Source: Thermotogaceae bacterium (GTDB lineage Bacteria > Thermotogota > Thermotogae > MWEM01). Taken from it: a stretch of DNA of 32,705 nucleotides. The stretch lies in NCBI GenBank assembly GCA_012744415.1, contig JAAYCF010000247.1:1-32705 (forward strand), given 5' to 3'. A program made the position numbers and the translations under genes. This document shows, in pieces, positions 17,733-26,857 of the stretch. The stretch's first letter is position 1. Each line of letters begins with the position of its first letter. A model generated the notes under the pieces. The model ran no database searches and had not been told where the DNA came from. It saw nothing but the letters and a program-made list of their open reading frames with translations.

Positions 17733-20498
17733 TTATCCGCGTTGTTTAACGATTTCTGCGCATCGAGGGCAAATATCGGGATGAGCCGGGTCTTCTCCAA
17801 CCTTCCGGTCGTATTTCCAGCACCGCTGACATTTCTCTCCATCTGCTGGCCGGACGGAGATATCGACGGGGGAATTCGCGTTTTCATCCAGTATGGTCTC
17901 ACATTCGGAGACGATGAAAAAATCGCTCAAGAAAGTGCTTTCCTCTTGAAGCAGCTTATAAAGAGCGGTTTCTTTCACCGTAATGGTCAAGGAAGCGTCC
18001 AAAGAATGCCCGATCGTACCCGCGGCGCGCACGGCTTCTAATGAGATATTCGCTTTTTCTCTTATTTCAAGCAATTTTATCCATTTTTGATCGAGCGTGA
18101 AGCCGGAGGAAACGATTTGATTCCCTTTCCATTCGGGGTGGAGGATCGGCCAAGGTTCCGCCTGGATCGTTTTTTTCTGTCTCGCGGAAACGGGGAAAAA
18201 TTGATAGACCTCTTCGCTCGTAAAAGTCAGAATCGGCGCCAAAAGCAGAGTGAGCGTTTTCAAAATCTCCATCAGCACAGTTTGGCTGCTTTTCCTCGAA
18301 TGGGATTCCTTGCCCTCTACATAAAGGCGGTCTTTCAAAATATCCAAATAAACCGAGCTCAGATCTGTAATCACGAACTTGTTGATGGTTTGTATCCCTT
18401 TATAAAACTCGAAAGCGTTATAAGACTCCGTTACCGCTTCGTTGAGGCCGCTCAATCGAGAAAGGGCCCAACGATCGAAAGAGCTCAGTTGAGAATAGGG
18501 GACGGCGTCTGTTTCGGGATTGAAATCCGATAGGTTACCAAGAAGGAAACGGATCGTGTTTCGGATTTTTTTATACACGTCGACCTGTTGCAGAACGATG
18601 TCCATCGACAGGTTGATATCGTTCCGGTAATCGGCCGTTGCGACCCAGAGCCTGAGTATCTCAGCGCCGTACTTGGCATATATCTCCTGGGGAAGGATCA
18701 CATTCCCGATCGATTTGCTCATCTTGATCCCTTTGCCGTCCCGAATGAAACCATGCGTTATCACTTCTTTAAACGGCGCTATCCCTCTTTTCGCTACGGA
18801 TAGGAACAAGGAAGACTGGAACCAGCCTCGGTGTTGGTCGCTTCCTTCCAGATAGAGATCGGCCGGGAATCCCAACTCGGGATCCGAAGCCATGACCGAC
18901 TCGAAAGAAGAACCGGAGTCTATCCACACATCCATGATGTCCTCTTCTTTTTTCAGATCCTTACCACCGCAATGTGGGCAGCGAAACCCTGCAGGGAGAA
19001 GCTTTTCGGGCGGTTGTTCGAACCAGATATCCGTTCCTTCGCGTTCAACCAACGGAATCAAGTGAGAGAGGGTCTCTTCCGTCATCACGGTATTTCCGCA
19101 GGATTGACAGAAAAATGCCGGAATCGGGATTCCCCAAACGCGCTGCCGAGAGATGCACCAATCCGGCCGATCCTTAACCATCGCTTGAATCCGGTTCTTA
19201 CCCCAATCGGGAACCCAATGAACCCGTTCGATTTGATCCAGTGCCTTCTCCCTCAGATTGTTGCCGTCCACGCGGATAAACCACTGCTCCGTCGCGCGGA
19301 ACAGAACCGGTTTCTTGCAGCGCCAGCAATGCGGGTAAGGATGTTTGTATTTTTCCGCCCATATGAGATGGCCGGATTCCTTCATACGCTGGATTATGGC
19401 TGCATTGGTCGAAAAGATAAATTGGCCTTCATACTCTTTTACTTCTTTTGTGAACTTTCCCTCTCCGTTGACCGGAGAATAGATCTCGAGCCCATATTTC
19501 AAACCGGTTAGATAGTCGTCTTCCCCGTGCCCTGGCGCTGTGTGAACGCATCCCGAACCCGTTTCGAGATCAACGTAATCGGCGAGAACGATCAGAGAAG
19601 AACGATCAATGAAAGGGTGGCGGGCGCGATTCTTTTCCAATTGCGCGCCTTTTACTGTCCGAAGGACGCGATAGTGAGACATTTTTATCTTCTTCATTAA
19701 AGGGTCGACAAGTTTTTCGGCTAATACCCACGTTTCTCCTTCGATATCCACGTAAGCGTAGTCAAAATCTGGATGAACGGCGATCGCCAGATTCGCCGGC
19801 AAGGTCCAGGGTGTCGTCGTCCAGATGATGATATAGGTGTTGTCCGCGCCCTCCAACGGAAATTTCACGTAAACGGAATCGGATATGTCTTCCGCGTATT
19901 CTATTTCGGCTTCGGCAAGCGCCGTCTCGCAACTGTGGCACCAATGCACGACTTTTTTGCTACGGTAGACGTTTCCGTTCTTCACCAATTCTCGAAAAGT
20001 TTCGTATACGCGGGCTTCGTAAGCGGGCAGGAAGGTGAGGTAAGGTTCGGACCATCTTCCGCGAACGCCCAGCCGTTTGAACTCCTCTCTTTGGATATCG
20101 ACATACTTTTGAGCGTACTCTTTACAGGCTTTCCGGATCTGCATCTTGTCCATGGTTTTTTTTCTATCGCCAAGCTCTGCGGTAACACGATGCTCGATGG
20201 GTAGTCCATGCGTATCCCACCCGGGTTTGTAAGGGGATCGATGTCCTTTCATCGTCCAATACTTGACGATGAAATCTTTAAGGATTTTATTAAGCGCGGT
20301 TCCGACGTGGATATTCCCGTTCGCGTAAGGAGGGCCGTCATGCAAAACCTTTCTCGGACTGTTTTGCCGTTCTTCGGTAATATAGGCCTCCAAACCGATC
20401 TCTTCCCAATAACGAAGGATTTCGGGTTCTTTTTGCGGCAGATTGGCGCGCATCGGAAAATTCGTTTTCGGTAACTGTAGCGTATCTTTGTATTCCAT
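17733..20498 (-). CDS. ileS: Isoleucyl-tRNA synthetase
   Basis: DGPPYANGNIHVGTALNKILKD (HIGH variant HVGT), GWDTHGLPIE, KMSKSIGN, C-terminal zinc site CQRCWKYD...CPRCAEIV. ATG at 20498 preceded by GGGAGGAAGAGA; the ORF extends to 20537. Confidence 0.97.
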   Translation of the reverse strand: MEYKDTLQLPKTNFPMRANLPQKEPEILRYWEEIGLEAYITEERQNSPRKVLHDGPPYANGNIHVGTALNKILKDFIVKYWTMKGHRSPYKPGWDTHGLPIEHRVTAELGDRKKTMDKMQIRKACKEYAQKYVDIQREEFKRLGVRGRWSEPYLTFLPAYEARVYETFRELVKNGNVYRSKKVVHWCHSCETALAEAEIEYAEDISDSVYVKFPLEGADNTYIIIWTTTPWTLPANLAIAVHPDFDYAYVDIEGETWVLAEKLVDPLMKKIKMSHYRVLRTVKGAQLEKNRARHPFIDRSSLIVLADYVDLETGSGCVHTAPGHGEDDYLTGLKYGLEIYSPVNGEGKFTKEVKEYEGQFIFSTNAAIIQRMKESGHLIWAEKYKHPYPHCWRCKKPVLFRATEQWFIRVDGNNLREKALDQIERVHWVPDWGKNRIQAMVKDRPDWCISRQRVWGIPIPAFFCQSCGNTVMTEETLSHLIPLVEREGTDIWFEQPPEKLLPAGFRCPHCGGKDLKKEEDIMDVWIDSGSSFESVMASDPELGFPADLYLEGSDQHRGWFQSSLFLSVAKRGIAPFKEVITHGFIRDGKGIKMSKSIGNVILPQEIYAKYGAEILRLWVATADYRNDINLSMDIVLQQVDVYKKIRNTIRFLLGNLSDFNPETDAVPYSQLSSFDRWALSRLSGLNEAVTESYNAFEFYKGIQTINKFVITDLSSVYLDILKDRLYVEGKESHSRKSSQTVLMEILKTLTLLLAPILTFTSEEVYQFFPVSARQKKTIQAEPWPILHPEWKGNQIVSSGFTLDQKWIKLLEIREKANISLEAVRAAGTIGHSLDASLTITVKETALYKLLQEESTFLSDFFIVSECETILDENANSPVDISVRPADGEKCQRCWKYDRKVGEDPAHPDICPRCAEIVKQRG

Positions 20499-20544
20499 TC
20501 TCTTCCTCCCGTCGTATGACAAAACGCGTGACTTCACGAACCGG

Positions 20545-20913
20545 TTAGTGGTTCGTCGCGTTCAGCAGTTCTTTGATGGTGCTCTTTAACTCAAGAAAAT
20601 TAGAGCTCTTAACGATGTAAGCGTCGGCCGCCCAGGATGAAAGATCGGATTTGTAATGGCTGTAAGCGGTGAGCAAGATGATGCGCACGGGAACCTTTCG
20701 TTCGCGCAAGGCGCCCGCCAGTTCCAAACCGGACATATCGGGCATCTCTATATCAATGGTCACCAGATCATAAGGGTTTTCCTCGAATTTCTGAAGGCAC
20801 TCCGATCCGTTGGCGGCCGTGTCGACAAGGTACCCCTCATCGCTTAACTCCTCAGAGATTAAAAATCGCATATTGTCTTCGTCTTCGACGACCAAAATCT
20901 TTGGTTTTTCCAT
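20545..20913 (-). CDS. Single-domain response regulator (receiver)
   Basis: ILVVEDEDNMRFLI, VTIDIEMPDMSGLEL, IILLTAYSHY, YIVKSSN. Confidence 0.93.
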   Translation of the reverse strand: MEKPKILVVEDEDNMRFLISEELSDEGYLVDTAANGSECLQKFEENPYDLVTIDIEMPDMSGLELAGALRERKVPVRIILLTAYSHYKSDLSSWAADAYIVKSSNFLELKSTIKELLNATNH

Positions 20914-20958
20914 TTCGTTCCTCCTATCCTAATAGGTTACAAAGGCCTATAGACTGCG

Positions 20959-23748
20959 CTACCCCTCTGGACGATTCTCAATCGGCAGTTGAACGACGAA
21001 TACCGTTTCTTTCACCTTCGGATCGCCTACACCCCGGACGTATATTTTCCCGCCATGCTCTTCCTCGATGATCTTCTTCGTGATCGGCAATCCTAATCCG
21101 GTTCCCGTAACCTTTGTCGTAAAAAAAGGAGAGAAAAGATTCTTGGCAACCGCTTCCGTAATCTTCTCCCCATCGTTTTTTATTTCACAAAAATAATAGT
21201 TGTCCTGACGATAACCGTTTACGCCGACGTAAGTTTCTCCAGCCTCTATCGCGTTTTGTAGCAAATTGATCAAGGCCTGTTTAATTCGACGTTTGTCGCC
21301 AAAGAGCGTTTCATCACCGATATCCACTTCTAAAAGCATATGCTTCTCCTCTATTTTATCCTGATAGAGGATCCGCAGGTCTTCAACCACATCGATGATG
21401 TTGAATTCCTCGAATTCCAGACGTTGCCTCGGCCGACTGAATTCCAGTATCTCTTCGACGATCCCTTCGAGCCGTTCGACTTCTGTATTGAGAATGCCGA
21501 TATACCGCATCGATTTGTCCTTCTCTTCGGTTTCGATAGAACTGCTCAAACGATTCGCAAACCCGCCGATGACGGATAAGGGGTTTCGTATCTCGTGGGC
21601 GACGCGAGCGGACATCTCTCCCAACGAAGCCAATTTTTCTTGACGGCGAATCTCGTCTTCCAGAAGCTTTTTTTGCGTCACGTCATCGAACATAATGATG
21701 ATGCCTTCTATCCTGGCCATCTCTAGAGATCGCAAAGGGGTGAACTTTATGTCTAGATATTGTTTGCTCTCTTTCCCAGAATACTCGTACTTCGTCAGTA
21801 GAATCGTGTTTTTTACCTCATAAACCCGGTCGGCGACGTTCAACAAGTCGAAAACGGCAGGACCCAGCATATCGAAACCCATTCCGAGGACTTGTTCTTT
21901 CGATCTTTGGAAAAGCGTCTCGGCCCGACGGTTCCATTCACGGATCTTGTTTTCCCGATCTAACACGACGATGGCGACATCCAAGCTTTCTAAAATACTT
22001 TGAGAGAATTCGCGATGGTAGTTGAGCAGCGAAGTTTGACGCTCGAGCGTTAACGTTTTCGCTCGCAATTCGTCGTAATTGAGCACATTTTCGAGGGCTA
22101 AACCCGCGTTGTCCGCGAATATTTTCAAGCTCTCTATGAGATGCGGTTTTACGACGCGCTGGGTAGCAAAATGATCAACGATCAGAACCGCGACAGTTTC
22201 CAACCTTCCGATGAGCGGCACGACGATAAACTGGTCCGTCTCTAAGAGGTTTTTCAACTCCCGATATTCGTTTCCCCACTCTCGAATCATCTCCGGCGTA
22301 ACCTGAACGATTTTTTTCCGCAAAACCACCTTCTCGAAAATCGCATGGCTTTTATAGGGAAAGGCGCGATTCCGAAGCTTGTCGGACTCGTATTCCTTCA
22401 AATCGGTCATAATGGCTTTTTCTCTTAAATACTGAGACAGATTGCCATACTTCATCGTGGGCGAACCGCCCGAAAGCGATCCCTCCGGTTCACGGCGGTT
22501 CATCCAATACCGCGGGATCAGCGTTTGGCTCTTGATATCCTTTGCCAGAAGCATCGCGCGGTCAAAGCCCAGACCCGCATTTTCGGTCGCGCCTAACAGA
22601 AGGATCGTGAAGATGTTTTGTATATCATAGCTTTCGCGCATCGCCCGATTGATGAAAGTAATGTTTTTTAGGAGGTTCACCTGTTCCTTTTGCGTCTCAA
22701 GCAAGCTTTCGTTTGAGGCGCTCAACTCGCGAAGCTCTTTGTAGTCTCGGGACAACTGGTCATAATAGGTCATCTTCGAAACGATCAACGAAATACGGGC
22801 GGCAAAGTCCTCTAGCAAGGCCAGGTCAAATTCGTCGAAGTGCTTATAAGGCCGATAGAGTTCTTGATCTTTCCGGTTAATCAGAATGATGACGCCAAAA
22901 ATCTCGTCCTCATGGAACAAAGGTACCGCGATTGAGGATTTTATATTAACGTCCAGCATATCAAGCGCGGCGCGGGGGTCTTTCTTCACAGAGATGGAAA
23001 GCATCGGTTTCTTATGCTCATAACACCATCCCACCATACCGTGGCCGACTGAAATCGTCCGCTTCAACAATTGATTCTCGCTCAATCCATACCAATACCC
23101 GACCTCGAGGTCTCCTTCGGCATTGGACAACCAGATAGAGCCGTTTTCCACGCTTAATATGTCACAGGTCATCTTGAGCGACCGCTCATAAAGGTCGGAA
23201 ATGACGTCGGTGCGGGTCACGACATCGCTTAATCGCGTTAAACCCAGCAATTTTCCAACGTTTTCGTAGAGCAAACGGTTTTCGATGGATAAACGAATGA
23301 TCTTCCCCAGGATGCGAAAAAAATCGAAATGCTTCGTATCCATCGCCTGGAGTTTTTCCGGAGAATCGTCGCCTAAAAAGATCAGGCTGTCCAATAGACC
23401 GTCATCCAAGATCGGACAAATCAGTAGGTTTTCAGACTCGAATTTGCGATTCTCGTCTTCGAGCGCTTTTTTTTCCAAGAAGACGGAAGACCCGCGTTTT
23501 AGATCCTGGACAGAAGGAATCTGAAATTCTTTGATCTTGAATTGCTTCACAAAGCGTCGATCCAGGATCGAAGTGCCGATCAACCGGAAGGCTAACTTTT
23601 CTTTTTCGTATACGAAGATAGAACATTCCTGAACATCCAGCAAAGCCCCGATTTCTTCGGCCAACAGATTAACGCCTTCGTCGGAATGGACGATGTCTAA
23701 ATTAAGTAGGGTATGAATGATCTTTAGCTTTCGATTCTGCTGATCCAA
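20959..23748 (-). CDS. Multi-GAF/PAS soluble sensor histidine kinase
   Basis: GAF-like regions in the N-terminal two-thirds, PAS-like VAIVVLDRENKIREWNRRAETLF, HisKA LGEMSARVAHEIRNPLSVIGGF, HATPase NLLQNAIEAG and GTGLGLPITKKIIEEHGG. TTG start after GAGGG. Confidence 0.93.
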   Translation of the reverse strand: MDQQNRKLKIIHTLLNLDIVHSDEGVNLLAEEIGALLDVQECSIFVYEKEKLAFRLIGTSILDRRFVKQFKIKEFQIPSVQDLKRGSSVFLEKKALEDENRKFESENLLICPILDDGLLDSLIFLGDDSPEKLQAMDTKHFDFFRILGKIIRLSIENRLLYENVGKLLGLTRLSDVVTRTDVISDLYERSLKMTCDILSVENGSIWLSNAEGDLEVGYWYGLSENQLLKRTISVGHGMVGWCYEHKKPMLSISVKKDPRAALDMLDVNIKSSIAVPLFHEDEIFGVIILINRKDQELYRPYKHFDEFDLALLEDFAARISLIVSKMTYYDQLSRDYKELRELSASNESLLETQKEQVNLLKNITFINRAMRESYDIQNIFTILLLGATENAGLGFDRAMLLAKDIKSQTLIPRYWMNRREPEGSLSGGSPTMKYGNLSQYLREKAIMTDLKEYESDKLRNRAFPYKSHAIFEKVVLRKKIVQVTPEMIREWGNEYRELKNLLETDQFIVVPLIGRLETVAVLIVDHFATQRVVKPHLIESLKIFADNAGLALENVLNYDELRAKTLTLERQTSLLNYHREFSQSILESLDVAIVVLDRENKIREWNRRAETLFQRSKEQVLGMGFDMLGPAVFDLLNVADRVYEVKNTILLTKYEYSGKESKQYLDIKFTPLRSLEMARIEGIIIMFDDVTQKKLLEDEIRRQEKLASLGEMSARVAHEIRNPLSVIGGFANRLSSSIETEEKDKSMRYIGILNTEVERLEGIVEEILEFSRPRQRLEFEEFNIIDVVEDLRILYQDKIEEKHMLLEVDIGDETLFGDKRRIKQALINLLQNAIEAGETYVGVNGYRQDNYYFCEIKNDGEKITEAVAKNLFSPFFTTKVTGTGLGLPITKKIIEEEHGGKIYVRGVGDPKVKETVFVVQLPIENRPEG

Positions 23749-23857
23749 TTTTTCCCTCTTTGCGTCGGTAGCAGTCTATTACCACGTTTTACGGCACTTC
23801 ACAAAATTATACCATTTTTTCGCTGAAATAGAAAGCGAGGGTGTTCTTCAATGACGG

Positions 23858-23886
23858 TTGACCTGCCCCCTTTAGTGTGCTATAAT
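23858..23886 (+). promoter_or_regulatory. Sigma70-type promoter for the tRNA pair
   Basis: TTGACC (23858-23863), 17-nt spacer, TATAAT (23881-23886), 22 nt before the tRNA-Ala start. Confidence 0.88.
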
Positions 23887-23908
23887 ACGATCGCTTTTTT
23901 CGTTCGTC

Positions 23909-23984
23909 GGGGCCGTAGCTCAATTGGGAGAGCGCTACCTTCGCAAGGTAGAGGCCGTGGGTTCGAATCCCATCGGCTCCACCA
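23909..23984 (+). tRNA. tRNA-Ala (anticodon CGC), CCA encoded
   Basis: GGGGCCG...CGGCTCC acceptor stem, anticodon arm CTACC-TTCGCAA-GGTAG, GTTCGAATC T-loop, terminal ACCA. Confidence 0.95.
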
Positions 23985-23988
23985 CGAC

Positions 23989-24077
23989 GCCGAGATGGCG
24001 GAACCGGCAGACGCACCGGTCTCAAAAACCGGCGAGGTTGATCCCTCATGAGGGTTCGAGTCCCTCTCTCGGCACCA
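23989..24077 (+). tRNA. tRNA-Leu (anticodon CAA), CCA encoded
   Basis: GCCGAGA...TCTCGGC acceptor stem, anticodon arm CCGGT-CTCAAAA-ACCGG, long variable arm, GGTTCGAGTCC, terminal ACCA. Confidence 0.95.
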
Positions 24078-24108
24078 AATACCCGACTTGGTCGGGTATT
24101 TTTTTTAT
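24078..24108 (+). terminator. Rho-independent terminator of the tRNA operon
   Basis: Perfect 10-bp stem AATACCCGAC-TTG-GTCGGGTATT followed by TTTTTTATTT. Confidence 0.92.
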
Positions 24109-24113
24109 TTCTG

Positions 24114-24143
24114 TTGCGTGAATCTTTCAAAATATGCTATACT
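24114..24143 (+). promoter_or_regulatory. Putative sigma70-type promoter for the ECF operon
   Basis: TTGCGT (24114-24119), 18-nt spacer, TATACT (24138-24143). Confidence 0.5.
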
Positions 24144-24231
24144 CCATGCGAGGGGTTATAAGGGTCTATTTAATCATCTTTTTTTGAACTTTTTCTATAT
24201 TTTTCAGTCTTATTTACGAGGGGGTTCAAGG

Positions 24232-24864
24232 TTGCTTTCCCGAAAAAAACGGGGTAAAGAACCGCCGGAAACAGAAAGAAGCGGCGATGCTGTTTTGGTT
24301 TCCGCTCTAAGAGAGAAAAAAACGTGGGCTTATGAAAAGCTTTACGATGAGTACGCCGGTTTGATAGGCTCCATTGCGAAGTCCTATTTGAATGTGGACG
24401 ACGTTGATGATGTAATTCAAGAAGTGTTCTTGAGGGTCTATAAAAGCATCAAACAGTTCAAAGGAGATTCCTCCTTTTCCACGTGGCTCTACCGGATAGC
24501 GGTAAACGTTTGCAAGGATCAATTGAAAAGGTATTCGAAACGTTCTGAGACGATGACCGATTTCGAGTCCGAAGAATCCGGCGCTTTGGAGCCGGTAGCG
24601 GATCATAACGTAGAGATTAGCGTGGAGAAGCAATTCGATTCGGAAGATATGGAATCCATCCTCAATCGGTTATCGGTGGAAGACCAAGAGTTGATCCGTT
24701 TACGAGATGTGCAGGATTTGGAGTACGAAGAGATCGCGCATATCGTTGGAAAACCTCTCGGCACCGTAAAAAGCAGGATACATTACGCTCGTAAACGGTT
24801 AAAAAAGTTATTGACGACCTACTACGGATTGCAGGAAGAAGAGAATCAGGGAGGGGAAGAATGA
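24232..24864 (+). CDS. ECF-family RNA polymerase sigma factor
   Basis: Sigma2 region YDEYAGLIGSIAKSYL...DVDDVIQEVFLRVYKSIKQFKGDSSFSTWLYRIAVNVCKD; sigma4 region LEYEEIAHIVGKPLGTVKSRIHYARKRLKKLL. TTG at 24232 after GAGGGGG; the ORF-track start at 24088 falls inside the terminator. Confidence 0.93.
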   Translation: MLSRKKRGKEPPETERSGDAVLVSALREKKTWAYEKLYDEYAGLIGSIAKSYLNVDDVDDVIQEVFLRVYKSIKQFKGDSSFSTWLYRIAVNVCKDQLKRYSKRSETMTDFESEESGALEPVADHNVEISVEKQFDSEDMESILNRLSVEDQELIRLRDVQDLEYEEIAHIVGKPLGTVKSRIHYARKRLKKLLTTYYGLQEEENQGGEE

Positions 24865-25340
24865 ATTGTAAGATCATTCGGGAAGAATATATGGATCGGT
24901 ATCTTGATAAGGAGTTGACCTTCGAAGAGATAAAGGAGCTCAAAGCGCATTTAGAAGGTTGTCCGCAGTGTCAGAAGGCGTTTTCAACCTACAAAACCTT
25001 CATTCAAATGCAGAAAGCGCGGATTTCTTTCGCACCAAGCGTTCACGGCAAGCAGAAGCTGGTTAAAAAAATACGGCAAAAAAAGTTGCTCCCCTACCAA
25101 CTGGTTGGATCCGTCGCCGTAGCATTCTTGTGTTTTTTCGGAATGACCGCCTTTATCGAATCCCGGATCATCAACCAGCGATTCGAAAAAATCTTGAGTA
25201 CTTCGATCCACTCGATCTCTCCCACTTCCGACGCTTCGATGACAATTTCTGGAACCCCACGAAAAGACAGGACGCACACGACTCCCCAAGAATACGTCGA
25301 TCCTGAAAGAATTTTATATATCGTAAATGATGGAGACTAA
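24861..25340 (+). CDS. zf-HC2 (ZAS-type) transmembrane anti-sigma factor
   Basis: MNCKIIREEYMDRYLDKELTFEEIKELKAHLEGCPQCQKAF (HxxxCxxC), single TM segment VGSVAVAFLCFFGMTAFI. ATGA overlap with the sigma gene. Confidence 0.88.
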   Translation: MNCKIIREEYMDRYLDKELTFEEIKELKAHLEGCPQCQKAFSTYKTFIQMQKARISFAPSVHGKQKLVKKIRQKKLLPYQLVGSVAVAFLCFFGMTAFIESRIINQRFEKILSTSIHSISPTSDASMTISGTPRKDRTHTTPQEYVDPERILYIVNDGD

Positions 25341-26436
25341 TCCTCAAAAGAGCATACACCCTCAGGTATACCGCGAAGGAAAGGGTAAACCTTTCCTTTT
25401 TTTTATCGTTTTTTTTAGTCTTCTGGCGATATCCGGTTCCCTTTTGGGGTTGCAGATCTCCGGGGCGATCTCTCCCGACGCTTCGGGGATAACCCATGAG
25501 TACATAGCGGGTCTTTTAAAAGCTTACGAGTCCCAAAGTGTACAAGGCACGCGAATTTTTATGGAAAGCGGCTCTAAAAGCAGGTTTCGGTATGAGTACG
25601 TCTTGCGTTGCGCCGATCAGAAGATCGTGACGTTGAAAATGCCCTTCGAAGTGACATGGTTTCGTTTCGAAAAAGAAGGGTACATCGTTCAAAACGGGAC
25701 GAAGATAAAAGTGGATGTCCCTTTGAAAGACCTCGAAGACCTTCTCGTCGATCGGCTAAAAGGCAGCCCGATCACATTCAGCGTTTCAGAAGTGCTTTAC
25801 ACGGGTTTGCCGGCTTCTTTTGTCCTGATAAACTTACCGGACGGGAGCCAATACCGTGTGATCCTGCTACGAGAAAGTTACCAATTCATCAAAATCGAAT
25901 ACGAAAAAGCGGATTCTCTTTCGATCATGCTCTATGAGCACCTCTTCCCTTACGAACAAGGATTATTTTCGGAGGAAATGGACTTCTACCGAAGCCTGCC
26001 TTATCGGCAAGAAAACGCTGAAGGCAACAACTACGGGAGCGAGTCGGACGAAGGGGACACAAAAGAAGATAGATCAAGCGATCTTTCTACCCAAAGTATT
26101 CTTTACTACGATTTTGAACGGTTCATCACGCACCTTGTCCGGTACTACTCCCTCGGAAAAATGGAAGCGCAAGAATACCCGGAGTACTCTGTTCTCATGG
26201 TCAATATAGAACTGGAAGACGAGGATTCTCAGGTCGCTGTGTTGTTATTCCGGTCCAAAGACGATCGCAATCCTCCGAGAATACCCGAAACCCTTCTGAA
26301 CACGATTCCTTCGGATTACGAAATCGCACGGAAAGAGATCGGTCGATTCACAATCTATGTCTTTGGCGAAGCGGATCAGGCGCGTTTGGAATCGATTCTT
26401 GCAGGACTCTCAAAACAAGCGGCCGAGGCGGACTAG
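25327..26436 (+). CDS. Membrane-anchored LolA/RseB-like protein (putative sigma-pathway regulator)
   Basis: N-terminal TM FLFFIVFFSLLAISGSLLGL, RseB_N/LolA-like strand-rich domain, acidic linker, C-terminal domain. Third gene of a sigma/anti-sigma operon with a 14-bp overlap. Confidence 0.6.
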   Translation: MMETNPQKSIHPQVYREGKGKPFLFFIVFFSLLAISGSLLGLQISGAISPDASGITHEYIAGLLKAYESQSVQGTRIFMESGSKSRFRYEYVLRCADQKIVTLKMPFEVTWFRFEKEGYIVQNGTKIKVDVPLKDLEDLLVDRLKGSPITFSVSEVLYTGLPASFVLINLPDGSQYRVILLRESYQFIKIEYEKADSLSIMLYEHLFPYEQGLFSEEMDFYRSLPYRQENAEGNNYGSESDEGDTKEDRSSDLSTQSILYYDFERFITHLVRYYSLGKMEAQEYPEYSVLMVNIELEDEDSQVAVLLFRSKDDRNPPRIPETLLNTIPSDYEIARKEIGRFTIYVFGEADQARLESILAGLSKQAAEAD

Positions 26437-26440
26437 CCCT

Positions 26441-26845
26441 TCATTTCGACTGATTCAACAAAAAGGAATAGGGCATTAATTCGCTAACACTCGTGTCCAC
26501 GCGCGCTCCCCGCGGGTTTACCAAAATGACCCGAAAATCTCCGAACTCAACCAAAACTTGGCGGCAAGCGCCACACGGAGAAGAAGGCGTCTCGGTGTTG
26601 GTCGCCACGACCAAGCAATCAAAGGTTCTGTCTCCTCCGCTTACTGCACTGACAATAGCGGATCGTTCGGCGCAAATCGTGAGGCCAAAGGAAGAATTCT
26701 CGACGTTGGTGCCTGTATAAATCTTTCCGGATTTGGACAGCAAAGCGGCGCCTACAGCAAATTGCGAGTAGGGCGAATAGCTCCTTTTCATGGCTTGAAT
26801 GGCTTTCTTGATAAGCATTTCGTCAGTAACGATCCGTTTTTCCAT
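26441..26845 (-). CDS. cdd: Cytidine deaminase
   Basis: YSPYSQFAVGAALL, GTNVENSSFGLTICAERSAI, PSSPCGACRQVLVEF. Confidence 0.95.
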   Translation of the reverse strand: MEKRIVTDEMLIKKAIQAMKRSYSPYSQFAVGAALLSKSGKIYTGTNVENSSFGLTICAERSAIVSAVSGGDRTFDCLVVATNTETPSSPCGACRQVLVEFGDFRVILVNPRGARVDTSVSELMPYSFLLNQSK

Positions 26846-26857
26846 AGACGATCCTCT

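Noticed and set aside
18831-19511. + strand ORF of 226 aa
   Set aside because: Fully antisense to ileS. Arg/Pro/Phe-rich composition typical of a shadow frame.
23807-24130. Minus 107-aa ORF and + 65/66-aa ORFs over the tRNA pair
   Set aside because: They translate tRNA sequence (e.g. GGTRTLMRDQPRRF, GADGIRTHGL peptides typical of mis-annotated tRNAs) and overlap the promoter and terminator.
24088-24231. N-terminal extension of the ECF sigma ORF (MVGYFFYFCCVN...)
   Set aside because: Begins inside the tRNA terminator hairpin. The TTG at 24232 with GAGGGGG is a better start.
25171-25497. Minus 108-aa and neighbouring minus ORFs within the anti-sigma gene
   Set aside because: Antisense to the anti-sigma and RseB-like genes, which are supported by motifs and operon context.
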